Shown: positions 1 to 8,274 of the stretch, in pieces
Numbering within the stretch: the stretch's first letter is position 1
How the letters are laid out: the number at the start of each line of letters is the position of its first letter
DNA from: Bacteroidales bacterium
Lineage (GTDB): Bacteria; Bacteroidota; Bacteroidia; Bacteroidales; UBA4417
NCBI GenBank assembly: GCA_030654075.1
Contig: JAURYB010000194.1
Location: 1-37,449, forward strand
Length of the DNA: 37,449 nt
Direction: 5' to 3'
Translations under genes and position numbers: made by a program
The notes under the pieces: model-generated
The model's input: the letters and a program-made list of their open reading frames with translations, nothing else
Database searches by the model: none
What the model was told of the DNA's origin: nothing

Positions 1-2
1 GA

Positions 3-130
3 AACACAAACAACGATGAAACTGACTATGCAATCAAAATACAACTATCAGCGCAGGATATGCTCCGCTGAAATGGTTTCGTCAGGAAAAGGGACAACCT
101 CAGAATTCGAATTGCTGCGATGCACGATAA
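3..130 (+). pseudogene. Possible 3' remnant of a gene cut by the window edge
   Basis: Frame 3 reads a protein-like stretch (NNDETDYAIKIQLSA) that stops at 69-71. Frame 2 over the same bases reads SAGYAPLKWFRQEKGQ and ends at a TAA at 128-130. A single frameshift near base 50 would join the two into one C-terminus. This is only a reading of overlapping frames at a window edge, so a sequencing error or chance are both possible. I do not recognise the product. Confidence 0.2.
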
Positions 131-152
131 ATAAATTTTAACCTAACAATCC

Positions 153-782
153 ATGATACACCACGAAAATGATCTTAACCCGGGGCCTTTGACAGTAACT
201 GGCTTTAAAGGGGGAAGTTGCGACCAGGCTATTTATCCCGGCAACAACCGAACACTTTTTAAGCCAACTGCCAAAGGTCAGCATTGGCTATGGGTGCAAC
301 CAGGTTACGGCTTCAAATTCCGGACCCAGGCGATGTCAGGAAATACTTCAGGAGTAAAGTTTAAAAACGAGCTTCTGGCATTTGCAGGAATTCAGGAAAT
401 CATGAACTTGTTCCCCGAAAATACTCGATATAGATTAGATTATTTCCCGGTTACTACTGAGTTTCCAATAGAATCAAATTGGTTGGCCACCCGCCTCAAA
501 AAAACAGGAACAATAGCGACAAACGCTGTTATATGCAGATTTAAGCTATGGGATGGAGGTAAATGTATTTATCATGGCAAAACATCTAAGTCGGCTTATA
601 TCGCAGGAAAATATCCTTCAGGCTTTTTTAGATTAAAAATGCCAGACTCAAACAAATTAGACAAAACACCAATCCTTAGGCGGAAAACCAATCAGCCAAA
701 CTGGCTGGACAAGCTTTTAAAATGGCAGGTTTACCCTGCTGAATTTGATTTGAAATTATGCAACAAATTAGGTAACAATTAA
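153..782 (+). CDS. Hypothetical protein, 209 aa
   Basis: An ATG-started open frame of 209 codons with a composition that looks like protein (several Trp, Tyr and Pro; no low-complexity runs). There is no signal peptide or membrane segment. I do not recognise a domain. It lies upstream of a T9SS-type operon on the same strand, but the intervening frames are broken, so it may belong to a decayed locus rather than to the operon. No promoter or strong ribosome-binding site is visible before the ATG; the start is simply the first ATG. The coding status itself is uncertain. Confidence 0.42.
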   Translation: MIHHENDLNPGPLTVTGFKGGSCDQAIYPGNNRTLFKPTAKGQHWLWVQPGYGFKFRTQAMSGNTSGVKFKNELLAFAGIQEIMNLFPENTRYRLDYFPVTTEFPIESNWLATRLKKTGTIATNAVICRFKLWDGGKCIYHGKTSKSAYIAGKYPSGFFRLKMPDSNKLDKTPILRRKTNQPNWLDKLLKWQVYPAEFDLKLCNKLGNN

Positions 783-795
783 ACCTGAACTGGCT

Positions 796-1037
796 ATGAG
801 ACGCAATGGAAAAATCATCAAAATGAATCCCGGAAATGGTGGGGATGGATTTAGCATGTTTTTGATATATCGCAAAAACACCCCATCTCAGAATCCGAAC
901 AACGAAAACGAAAATACAAAAAATCACACGCTTACCCGAGCTGTACCTATGCGGGCATTAAGAAACTGAAGCCAGAAATGGCAAGTGAATTCAGATTGAC
1001 GGCTAATCCGGAGTCTGATATTTTCAATCCGAAATAA
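796..1037 (+). pseudogene. Probable frameshifted small gene directly upstream of the secretion operon
   Basis: One frame runs from ATG 796 to TGA 967 (57 aa, containing NPGNGGDGFSMFLIYRK). A second frame, open from about 855, ends in KPEMASEFRLTANPESD...NPK with TAA at 1035-1037. That stop is only 5 bases before the ATG of the next gene at 1043, the same tight spacing seen between the following operon genes (4 and 7 bases). This suggests that the second frame is the true C-terminus of an operon gene now broken by a frameshift between about 900 and 960. No family was recognised, and both frames could be chance. Confidence 0.3.
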
Positions 1038-1042
1038 AAACT

Positions 1043-1750
1043 ATGATTCGACTTAAACATATAATTCTTCGTCTGTTACTGGTAGCAATACCGGTACTGC
1101 TGGCTATGGCTCCTGCTATGGCACAGACGAATAGTGCATATGTAGGTCAATCTGTTGAACTTAGTGTTGTCGAAATTCCTGGCGACACATACACCTGGGA
1201 GCTTTATAGTGATGTTTCAGGAATAAATTTTGCAACTGATCCGGGAAACTGCCCGCCAACAACAGGAATTTTCGCTGAAGGTATAAATGTCGGCCCTGTT
1301 GTTCACGCATTATGGCTTAGCCCGGGAACATACTTCTACAAAGTTACTTCACAACGATCGGGTTGCTCCATGAACCTGAAAGTTGGAAAGATAATTATTG
1401 AAAATCCTTTATCCGCAGTTGCTCTTAGCCTGAGCCAAACATCAATTTGTCTGGGCCAGGCTGCCAACCTCGAAGCAAATTTCACCGGTGAGATACCTGA
1501 GAGTATCACCTACCGGATTATCAGTCCGGATGCAACATCGCAGGATATCATAATCAATACCCTATCAGGAAATCCATGGATTATACCGTTTAAACCAACG
1601 GTAGCGGGCACTTACACTTTTGAAACAGTAAGTGTAACCTATGCTTCCGGAACTAAAACTACGACGTCGAACATTGTAACGGCAACGGTAAATCCGAAGC
1701 CGGGGAAATCACGCATTTATCAATATGATCCGGTAAGTAAAAAGAAATAA
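1043..1750 (+). CDS. Exported Ig-like domain protein, first intact gene of a T9SS operon
   Basis: A 235-aa protein that starts with a clear Sec signal peptide: basic MIRLKH, a long hydrophobic core, and AMAQ as the likely cleavage site near residue 28. The rest is beta-rich with paired cysteines and phrases typical of Bacteroidota Ig/PKD-like repeats (for example AGTYTFETVSVTYASG near the end), so it probably holds two Ig-like modules. There is no T9SS type-A or type-B sorting domain at the C-terminus, which ends in a basic tail (KSRIYQYDPVSKKK). Four bases separate it from the next gene, whose product does carry a sorting domain and which is followed by PorP/SprF. I infer that it is a periplasmic or surface partner of that secreted protein; its specific role is unknown. 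Confidence 0.72.
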   Translation: MIRLKHIILRLLLVAIPVLLAMAPAMAQTNSAYVGQSVELSVVEIPGDTYTWELYSDVSGINFATDPGNCPPTTGIFAEGINVGPVVHALWLSPGTYFYKVTSQRSGCSMNLKVGKIIIENPLSAVALSLSQTSICLGQAANLEANFTGEIPESITYRIISPDATSQDIIINTLSGNPWIIPFKPTVAGTYTFETVSVTYASGTKTTTSNIVTATVNPKPGKSRIYQYDPVSKKK

Positions 1751-1754
1751 AACT

Positions 1755-3443
1755 ATGAACAGGCTCAAAACCATATTGTTGACCATGCTGCTTGCAGTTG
1801 CCTTCGGGGCAGCCGGCCAGGGGTATGTTATTGACAGTGTGTGCCAGGGTGCTGAACGTCACTATCGGATTGACGGAGAAAATGGTTATACCTACGAATG
1901 GTCACTAACTGATCCTCAGGGTACAATAACCAGATTGCCGGAAACAGCAGATACAGTTACCATCAACTGGAACAGGTTGGCAGGTAATTACATTCTGTCT
2001 GTGCTTCAAACGAGTGTATACGGTTGCGATAGTCTTGAACTGGGTATCATTAAAGTGTTTGAAAACCCGGAAATTATAGCTATACAAACGTTTAACGCAA
2101 CAAATTCGCTTTCAAACGGATATGCAGTAATCAATACCGGGAACTCCGCATCCGACTTTGAATATTCCTTAAATGGCATTAACTGGCAAACTTCGAATAT
2201 TTTTATAAAACTGCCTCCAGGTTCATTTACCGCATTTGTTAAAAATGAAAATGGATGCATCACATCAAAACAGTTAACTATTTTAAATTCTGTTGCCGGC
2301 GAAGTAAAAATTCTGGCTAGTAACGCTAAGAATTGCGTTAGTGTTCCATTCGAAATTCCTATAATGGCTCATGATTTCAGTTCGATTTCAGCATTTACCA
2401 TTCAACTTGCTTTTGATCCGACATTAATGTCATTTAATGGCATAACACAGGCTACTCAGCTTTTGAATAATGGGGTGTTATCGGCTTCATTGGCTTCACC
2501 AGGAATCCTTGAGATTAGTTTTGAGTCTGCTGATTCACTTTCCTTATCGGGTGAGCAGCTTTTCGACCTAAGTTTTAACGGTTTGTCAGCGGGTCATACT
2601 GAACTAAAATGGAACTGGCTGAATTGCGTTATTTATTCAGCATCCAAATCAGAAATGCCAGCTATCTATACGCAGGGTGAAGTTGAAATAACTGCTGTGC
2701 CTATAATATTTGCAGCTGGTGGTAATGGATATTGCGAAGGCACTCCTATACAACTTAGTGCGGGATCACTCACAGGCCAAACCCTGGATTATGAATGGAC
2801 CAGTCCTGATGGCACAACGCATTCCGGAGCTGAATGGGATATTGGTTTGGCTGATATTTCTGCTTCCGGCGAATACCAGGTAACAGCCTCCGATGGTCCG
2901 TCGTGTGCTGCAACCGAAAGGATCAATGTACAGGTTTATCCCGCGCCATTTGTAAAAATTTCCGATTATGATACCTTATGTTCAGAGCAGGAAGTTAATT
3001 TTAATGCCGGCTTAGGATTTGCTTCTTACGAATGGCAGGATGGAAGCACGGAACCTCAAATGGCAGCAACTTACGAAGGGCTGTACTGGGTTATTGTAAC
3101 TGACAATAATGGATGCCAGGCCACCGACTCGGTATTGCTGCAACAGTGCGATTTATTGCTGTGGATGCCAAATGCTTTCACTCCAAACGGCGACGGACTC
3201 AATGATGTATTCCTTCCAAATTATAAAAATGATGTTGAAATTACTTTCCAGATGTTGATTTTCAACAAATGGGGCGAACAGATATTTAGCACCAACAATA
3301 TATCCAAGGGTTGGGACGGAACATACAAAGGAGTGCTTTGCACAGAGGATTTGTACACATGGACAATTACTTTCAGCGCTCCCGACAATTATAAATTCCT
3401 GCAGAAATCACCGCAAAGCGGTAATGTAATGCTGCTTAAATAG
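1755..3443 (+). CDS. T9SS type-B sorted surface protein with a cohesin-like domain
   Basis: A 562-aa secreted protein. Residues 1-22 are a signal peptide ending in AAGQ. An Ig-like region with paired cysteines follows (about 25-175). Residues 183-313 resemble a cohesin-type domain: the segment FTIQLAFDPTLMSFNGI is the usual 'strand, then D-P-x-x-L-x-F' signature. Further Ig/PKD-like units lie at about 318-465. The C-terminal 95 residues are the gliding-motility-associated CHU_C domain, recognisable from MPNAFTPNGDGLNDVF and FNKWGEQIF...GWDGTYKG. That domain directs export through the type IX system and anchoring at the cell surface. The PorP/SprF gene begins 7 bases downstream, and such pairs are common for type-B cargo. 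The ligand of the cohesin-like domain cannot be told from sequence. Confidence 0.88.
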   Translation: MNRLKTILLTMLLAVAFGAAGQGYVIDSVCQGAERHYRIDGENGYTYEWSLTDPQGTITRLPETADTVTINWNRLAGNYILSVLQTSVYGCDSLELGIIKVFENPEIIAIQTFNATNSLSNGYAVINTGNSASDFEYSLNGINWQTSNIFIKLPPGSFTAFVKNENGCITSKQLTILNSVAGEVKILASNAKNCVSVPFEIPIMAHDFSSISAFTIQLAFDPTLMSFNGITQATQLLNNGVLSASLASPGILEISFESADSLSLSGEQLFDLSFNGLSAGHTELKWNWLNCVIYSASKSEMPAIYTQGEVEITAVPIIFAAGGNGYCEGTPIQLSAGSLTGQTLDYEWTSPDGTTHSGAEWDIGLADISASGEYQVTASDGPSCAATERINVQVYPAPFVKISDYDTLCSEQEVNFNAGLGFASYEWQDGSTEPQMAATYEGLYWVIVTDNNGCQATDSVLLQQCDLLLWMPNAFTPNGDGLNDVFLPNYKNDVEITFQMLIFNKWGEQIFSTNNISKGWDGTYKGVLCTEDLYTWTITFSAPDNYKFLQKSPQSGNVMLLK

Positions 3444-3450
3444 TAGGACT

Positions 3451-4443
3451 ATGAAAACTCAAAGAACTCTCATATTTAGTCTCCTGATCCTGGCATGTAT
3501 AGCCAGGGGAAATGCCCAGGATGTAATTTATTCGCAGTTTTATGCGAACCCCTTATATCTTAACCCGGCCCTGGCAGGAGCAAAGTTGGACCAGCGCATT
3601 ACGTTGAACTACCGTAATCAATGGCCAAGCATCTCCAACGGATACGTAAGTTACAGTGCGGCCTGGGATCAGCAGTTTGATAAAATATCAGGCGCGTTGG
3701 GTGTAATGGTTAATGCGGATTGCGGTGGCGGTGGAGTGTATAATAAGTTCAGCGGTAGTGGGATATATTCCTACCGGCTTCAGGCTACACGCTTTATTGT
3801 TTTAAATGCCGCGGTTCAGGCCACTTATTTGCAGTACAAACTGGATTGGAATAAACTTGTTTTCGGCGATCAGATTGATGTACACTCGGGAAACCTGGAA
3901 CAAACAAGAGAATATGTGCCGTCGAAACTCAATGTCGGCAATGTTGATTTAAGTGTAGGAATACTTGGCGGGTACAAGGAAAGCCTGTATTTCGGGGTTG
4001 CTGCAAACCACCTCACCCGGCCCGATATCGCTTTTTATGAAGGAAACCAAAATCGGATAAATATGAAATGGACTATTCATTCCGGTATTTTGATCGACTT
4101 TTCCCAGGGTATGGAGGGAAGTGATATACGCAACTTCTCCATCTCTCCCAATTTTATTTATGTACAGCAAGGGCAGTTCCATCAGCTGAATGTGGGGATG
4201 TATGTAAATAAGTTCCCTTTTGTCTGGGGATTATGGATGCGGCATAATTTCGGAAATCCGGACGCTATGATTGCGTTGGTTGGATTTCAGACAAAGAATT
4301 ATAAAATAGGGTATAGTTACGACTACACCATTTCACATCTAACCAATAAATCGGGTGGTGCCCACGAAATATCCATCGCATGGCTGTTTCTCAGAACTTT
4401 AGGCTCAAACCGGTTTCATGCATTGGAATGCCCTACTTTTTAA
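3451..4443 (+). CDS. Type IX secretion system membrane protein, PorP/SprF family
   Basis: 330 aa with a signal peptide (cleavage after GNAQ, about residue 23). The mature protein begins with the family hallmark QDVIYSQFYANPLYLNPALAGA and continues as an outer-membrane beta-barrel. PorP/SprF proteins sit in the outer membrane and are needed for secretion or attachment of particular T9SS cargo, especially type-B CHU_C proteins; the cargo here is very likely the gene 7 bases upstream. It is the last gene of the operon. The C-terminal residues (ALECPTF) extend beyond the usual terminal beta-strand by a short tail. Confidence 0.92.
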   Translation: MKTQRTLIFSLLILACIARGNAQDVIYSQFYANPLYLNPALAGAKLDQRITLNYRNQWPSISNGYVSYSAAWDQQFDKISGALGVMVNADCGGGGVYNKFSGSGIYSYRLQATRFIVLNAAVQATYLQYKLDWNKLVFGDQIDVHSGNLEQTREYVPSKLNVGNVDLSVGILGGYKESLYFGVAANHLTRPDIAFYEGNQNRINMKWTIHSGILIDFSQGMEGSDIRNFSISPNFIYVQQGQFHQLNVGMYVNKFPFVWGLWMRHNFGNPDAMIALVGFQTKNYKIGYSYDYTISHLTNKSGGAHEISIAWLFLRTLGSNRFHALECPTF

Positions 4444-4456
4444 TAGTGATATACTA

Positions 4457-4483
4457 ATTATTCAGATTATTCAGATTATTCAG
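4457..4483. repeat. Three tandem copies of a 9-bp unit (attattcag)
   Basis: The unit ATTATTCAG occurs three times without gaps, just downstream of the PorP/SprF stop codon. The remaining bases to the kinase start at 4696 are AT-rich, and I see no clear promoter or terminator in them. Confidence 0.8.
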
Positions 4484-4695
4484 AGCTGTTTGACTGGAAT
4501 CATAACTTATTTGTTTTTGGTAAAACAAAGCATTTACACAGCCGTATAGAAAAGGAAAAAGAATCTTTACCTTTCTACACTATACTTATATATATTATCA
4601 ACCGTAAAATAGTATATTATACTGCCTCCAATATTTATTCTGATTTTTCTGCAGTAAAATGGCTTAATTTTAGCCTTTAATTACTGTTGCCCCTC

Positions 4696-5973
4696 ATGAG
4701 ATTTAAACACATCAGGTATGTAGTTTTGTTAGGCGCATTTGCCATCATCGGAATCATTGCGATCCAGCTCTATTTCATTAAAAAGGAATGGAGTAATAAG
4801 GAAAAGCAATTTGCACAAACTGTTACCATTTGCCTGAGAAATGTCGCCAGTAAAATTTATAAGATCAATAATGCTACGCCTTCTACGCCCAACCCGGTCA
4901 GGCAATTGTCGTCCAACTATTTTGTAGTGGATGTAAACAGTGAAATTGACGCAAACATCCTGGAACATTACCTGAAGACTGAATTCGACAGGTACAATAT
5001 TCAGACTGACTTTGAATTTGGCATTTATAATTGTGAAACCAATGTGATGGAATATGGGAATTATCTTTTCCATAACGGGGTGGTTAAACAAGATGCCGAA
5101 TCAGTAGCCTTGCCTAAATACAGCGGTTATAATTACTATTTTGGTGTTAATTTCCCTTTACTGAATAATACCATTGCCGGTGACATGACCATGTGGTTTT
5201 TTCTGGTTGGGATACTGGCAGTTTCGGTTGTATTTTTTGTTTATTCCATTTTTGTGATCCTGCAGCAGAAGCGTTTATCTGAATTACAGCGCGACTTTAT
5301 CAACACCATGACTCATGAATTCAAGACTCCGATTGCCAGTATAAATATTGCCGCTGATGTGATTTCGAATCCGCAATCCTTAAATGAGCCTTCCCGCATT
5401 CTGACCTATGGGTCCGTCATAAAACAGGAAGTAAACCGGTTGAATGACCAGGTTGACAAAGTATTGCAGATTGCCCGGATTGAAAAAAGCGGCTTTCATC
5501 TCCGGATGGAAATGCTTGACCTCAACGCTATTATCAATCAGGCGGTTGAAAATTGCCTGGCTAATCATGGCGACAAAGTCAGTATAAAAACCGAGTTAGC
5601 AGAAGATATAGGCGAGATACAAGGTGATCGGATGCATCTGACTAATATTTTTTATAACCTTCTGGATAATGCAGTGAAATATGCAGGCGAAACGCCTGAA
5701 ATAGTGATGAAAACCTGGAAAGCGAAAAGCAAAATACAAATCACTGTTAGCGACAATGGCCCGGGAATAACACGAACATACCAGAAAAGAGTTTTTCAGA
5801 AGTTTTATCGAATTCCCACAGCCAATGTTCATGATGTGAAAGGATTTGGACTGGGGCTGTTTTATGTGAAAAGCATCTGCGACGCGCATCATTGGAAAAT
5901 CAGTCTGGATCCATCTTCAGAGAAAGGAACAACATTCATACTTGAAATAAACCAAAAACCAATGAACGGATGA
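4696..5973 (+). CDS. Sensor histidine kinase, RprX-like
   Basis: A 425-aa inner-membrane kinase. The first transmembrane helix is at about residues 9-28 and the second at about 166-190; the periplasmic sensor between them has the RprX-type phrases YFVVDVNSEID and FEFGIYNC. The H-box is FINTMTHEFKTPIASI with the phosphorylated His at 207. The ATP-binding domain shows FYNLLDNAVKYA (N box), VSDNGPGI (G1) and GFGLGLFYVKSI (G2), so all catalytic elements are present. I chose the ATG at 4696; an in-frame TTG nine bases earlier is less likely. Its stop overlaps the start of the response-regulator gene by four bases (ATGA), which shows translational coupling. The signal it senses is not evident. Confidence 0.92.
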   Translation: MRFKHIRYVVLLGAFAIIGIIAIQLYFIKKEWSNKEKQFAQTVTICLRNVASKIYKINNATPSTPNPVRQLSSNYFVVDVNSEIDANILEHYLKTEFDRYNIQTDFEFGIYNCETNVMEYGNYLFHNGVVKQDAESVALPKYSGYNYYFGVNFPLLNNTIAGDMTMWFFLVGILAVSVVFFVYSIFVILQQKRLSELQRDFINTMTHEFKTPIASINIAADVISNPQSLNEPSRILTYGSVIKQEVNRLNDQVDKVLQIARIEKSGFHLRMEMLDLNAIINQAVENCLANHGDKVSIKTELAEDIGEIQGDRMHLTNIFYNLLDNAVKYAGETPEIVMKTWKAKSKIQITVSDNGPGITRTYQKRVFQKFYRIPTANVHDVKGFGLGLFYVKSICDAHHWKISLDPSSEKGTTFILEINQKPMNG

Positions 5974-6665
5974 AGAATGCGCGGATTTTATATGTTGAAG
6001 ATGATCTTACCCTATCGTTCGTAACCCGCGATAATCTTGAAAGAGCTGGTTATAGTATTGATTCGTGCGATGATGGAATTGCGGCGTACGAGAAAATTGC
6101 AAACGGGAATTATGATCTCTATATCCTGGATGTGATGCTCCCTAAAATCGACGGTTATACACTTGCACGGAAAATCAGGGAAAAGAATGAAGCTGTCCCT
6201 ATACTGTTTCTTTCAGCTAAATCAACCCTCGACGATAAAATATATGGCTTGCAGATTGGTGCTGACGATTATATTACAAAGCCTTTCAGCATAGAAGAAT
6301 TGATTCTGAAAATTGAAATTTTTCTGAAACGCAGTAATATAGATTCTTCCAGTATGCAAAAAGAATCTGTCTACAAAATCGGCAATTATACCTTTTTCCA
6401 TTCAGCGTTACGGCTTACAAGCGGAAACGTTACGCATTCACTCACACACCGCGAAGCCGAACTGCTGTCTTATTTTTGTATTCATTCCGGCACAATTCTG
6501 AAGCGGGATGATATTCTGAACAAAGTCTGGGGAAACGACCATTTCTTCTCCAGCCGCAGCCTCGATGTTTTTATTTCGCGCCTCCGCAAACTGCTGAAAT
6601 CTGATCCTGCAATTAAAATAGAAAATATTCATAATATCGGGTATAGGTTGGTAGTGAGTAATTGA
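5970..6665 (+). CDS. OmpR-family response regulator, RprY-like
   Basis: 231 aa. The receiver domain (1-120) has the acidic pocket YVEDD, the phospho-acceptor Asp54 in YILDVMLPKIDGY, the switch Ser in FLSAKS, and the conserved Lys in GADDYITKPF. The C-terminal winged helix (about 130-230) has THREAELLSYF and the recognition region SLDVFISRLRKLL, ending in IENIHNIGYRLVV. It is the DNA-binding partner of the kinase just upstream, with which it overlaps by four bases. Targets are unknown. Confidence 0.94.
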   Translation: MKNARILYVEDDLTLSFVTRDNLERAGYSIDSCDDGIAAYEKIANGNYDLYILDVMLPKIDGYTLARKIREKNEAVPILFLSAKSTLDDKIYGLQIGADDYITKPFSIEELILKIEIFLKRSNIDSSSMQKESVYKIGNYTFFHSALRLTSGNVTHSLTHREAELLSYFCIHSGTILKRDDILNKVWGNDHFFSSRSLDVFISRLRKLLKSDPAIKIENIHNIGYRLVVSN

Positions 6666-6698
6666 GCAATTGAGGATTTATGAGCTAGTATGAGTTTT

Positions 6699-6742
6699 GT
6701 CATTCAGTGGTCATTCAGTGGTCATTCGGTGGTCATTCAATA
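6699..6742. repeat. Four tandem 11-bp units, inverted relative to the 55-bp array
   Basis: Units are GTCATTCAGTG, GTCATTCAGTG, GTCATTCGGTG and GTCATTCAATA in uninterrupted series. Their reverse complement (CACTGAATGAC, CACCGAATGAC) is the core of the larger array at 6851-7243, so the two blocks face each other across about 110 bases and could fold into a long cruciform or RNA hairpin. Confidence 0.85.
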
Positions 6743-6850
6743 GTGGGCAGGAATTTGGAGCTTGAAGTTATAAAGGTATTCCCCATACTGGCCATAACTC
6801 AAAACGAATTTGGGATCAAGAATGACTTTTACAACGAATGCCTGCGAGTT

Positions 6851-7243
6851 GCCATTGAATAACAACTCATTCTTCGCTTAAGAATCCCAAAACTCAATCC
6901 TCAACCATTGAATGACCACTCGTCCATCTCATGGAGAACTCCGAAATCTCATTCTTCAACCATCGAATGACTACTCAACCATCTGAAGAAGAACTCCGAA
7001 ACCTCATTCTTCAACCACCGAATGACTACTCAACCATCTGAAGAAGAACTCCGAAACCTCATTCTTCAACCATCGAATGACCACTCGTCTAACTCATGGA
7101 GAACTCCGAACCCTCATTCTTCAACCACCGAATGACTACTCATCCATCTCAAGAAATTCAATCTTCAACCATTGAATGACAACTCTGTCATCTCAAAATA
7201 CTCTAAACCTCATTCTTCAACCACCGAATGACCACTCAATTAA
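6851..7243. repeat. Imperfect 55-bp tandem repeat array
   Basis: The phrase TCAACCA(T/C)(T/C)GAATGAC recurs at 6901, 6956, 7011, 7066, 7121, 7165 and 7217, giving periods of 55, 55, 55, 55, 44 and 52 bases; a more divergent unit precedes at about 6851. The 6956 and 7011 units differ by one base. Each unit also carries a GAACTCCGAAACCTCATTCT-like half. The array fills the space between two convergent genes and stops at the stop codon of the radical SAM gene. I see no open frame across it. Confidence 0.88.
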
Positions 7244-7244
7244 C

Positions 7245-8207
7245 TCAATTCCCCGTTTTCTCAATCATCTTCCCCTGCCACGTATCCATCCTTTCCATTT
7301 CCTCTTCAATTAAAATCTGAACCTGGTCGCTGCGTAATTTTCCCCAGGTTGGACCAGCCTGGAATCTGGGAGGAGCTTCACCGGTAAACCTTTCAATAAC
7401 AAAAGCAGGATTTAACCTTTCCGTAAAGCGCACAATAAAATCGATATATTTTTCGAGTGTAAATAAGTTAAACTGATCGGGATTGGTAAGGTATTCATTT
7501 GCCATCGGTGTATCTTTGATAATCTGAAGCTGGTGAAACTTGATGGTATCAAGCGGAAGTTCTGATAAAATTCCGGCTTCGGCAAGCATATCTTCCTGCG
7601 TTTCGCCCTGCAACCCAAAAATAATATGCGCTCCTGTGTGGATTCCGTATCCGGCTGTTTTGCGGATGGCAGCTACCGATTCTTCATAAGTATGTCCGCG
7701 GTTGATGCGTTCCAAAGTCCGGTTGTAGCAGGATTCAATCCCATATTCAATAATTACGTAATGCTTTTCTGCCAGGCGGGCAAAATATTCCAGTTTTTCA
7801 TCATCAACGCAATCCGGCCTGGTGCCGATTACCAGCCCGCTGACTCCCGGAAATGCCAGTGCCTCATCATACAACGATTTCAGGTAATCCAATGACCCGT
7901 AAGTATTGGAATATGCCTGGAAATATGCCAGGTAATTTCCCGCTCTCCGGTAACGAACTTTATGAAATTCTACGCCTTCAGTAATCTGCTGTGTAATGCT
8001 TTTATGTGGTTGGCAATATGAAGGATTAAACGCATCGTTGTTACAATACGTACAACCACCAATACCTTTTGAGCCATCGCGGTTCGGGCAGGTAAATCCG
8101 GCGTCAATGGTTACCTTCTGCACACGGGTGCCAAATTCGCGTTTAAAATATTCGGAATAGGAATTATAGCGGCGCTTATGCTGCCATGGGAATTGGATTT
8201 CTGTCAT
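7245..8207 (-). CDS. TIGR01212-family radical SAM protein (YhcC-like)
   Basis: 320 aa when started at the ATG at 8207 (MTEIQFPWQHKRRYNSYSEY); an upstream in-frame extension runs through a terminator and is rejected. The N-terminus has the family pattern KVTIDAGFTCPNRDG...GGCTYCNND, with cysteines 40, 52 and 55 as likely ligands of the 4Fe-4S cluster that cleaves S-adenosylmethionine. This is the longer-spaced cysteine arrangement typical of the family rather than CxxxCxxC. The rest of the barrel has IEYGIESCYNRTLERINRGH and GAHIIFGLQGET. Its reaction is not established for this group; an RNA-modification-type role is often suspected. It is convergent with the response regulator and downstream of the peptide transporter. 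Confidence 0.92.
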   Translation of the reverse strand: MTEIQFPWQHKRRYNSYSEYFKREFGTRVQKVTIDAGFTCPNRDGSKGIGGCTYCNNDAFNPSYCQPHKSITQQITEGVEFHKVRYRRAGNYLAYFQAYSNTYGSLDYLKSLYDEALAFPGVSGLVIGTRPDCVDDEKLEYFARLAEKHYVIIEYGIESCYNRTLERINRGHTYEESVAAIRKTAGYGIHTGAHIIFGLQGETQEDMLAEAGILSELPLDTIKFHQLQIIKDTPMANEYLTNPDQFNLFTLEKYIDFIVRFTERLNPAFVIERFTGEAPPRFQAGPTWGKLRSDQVQILIEEEMERMDTWQGKMIEKTGN

Positions 8208-8222
8208 CGGGCAAAAATTATG

Positions 8223-8256
8223 AAAAAGGCTGCCTTTTGCAGGGGCAGCCTTTTTT
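8223..8256 (-). terminator. Intrinsic terminator of the peptide transporter gene
   Basis: A GGCTGCC / GGCAGCC stem (8228-8234 with 8244-8250) is flanked by A5 on one side and T6 on the other, so on the minus strand it reads as a G+C-rich hairpin followed by T5. It starts about 20 bases after the transporter stop codon and lies just ahead of the radical SAM start, which suggests that the latter gene is mostly transcribed separately. Confidence 0.85.
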
Positions 8257-8274
8257 AATGTTATTTGAAAAGGT

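Noticed and set aside
153-782. Phage structural or transposase gene
   Set aside because: No transposase catalytic motif, inverted repeats or phage neighbours could be seen.
6851-7243. CRISPR array
   Set aside because: The 55-bp units are contiguous and similar along their full length, without unique spacers, and no cas gene is nearby.
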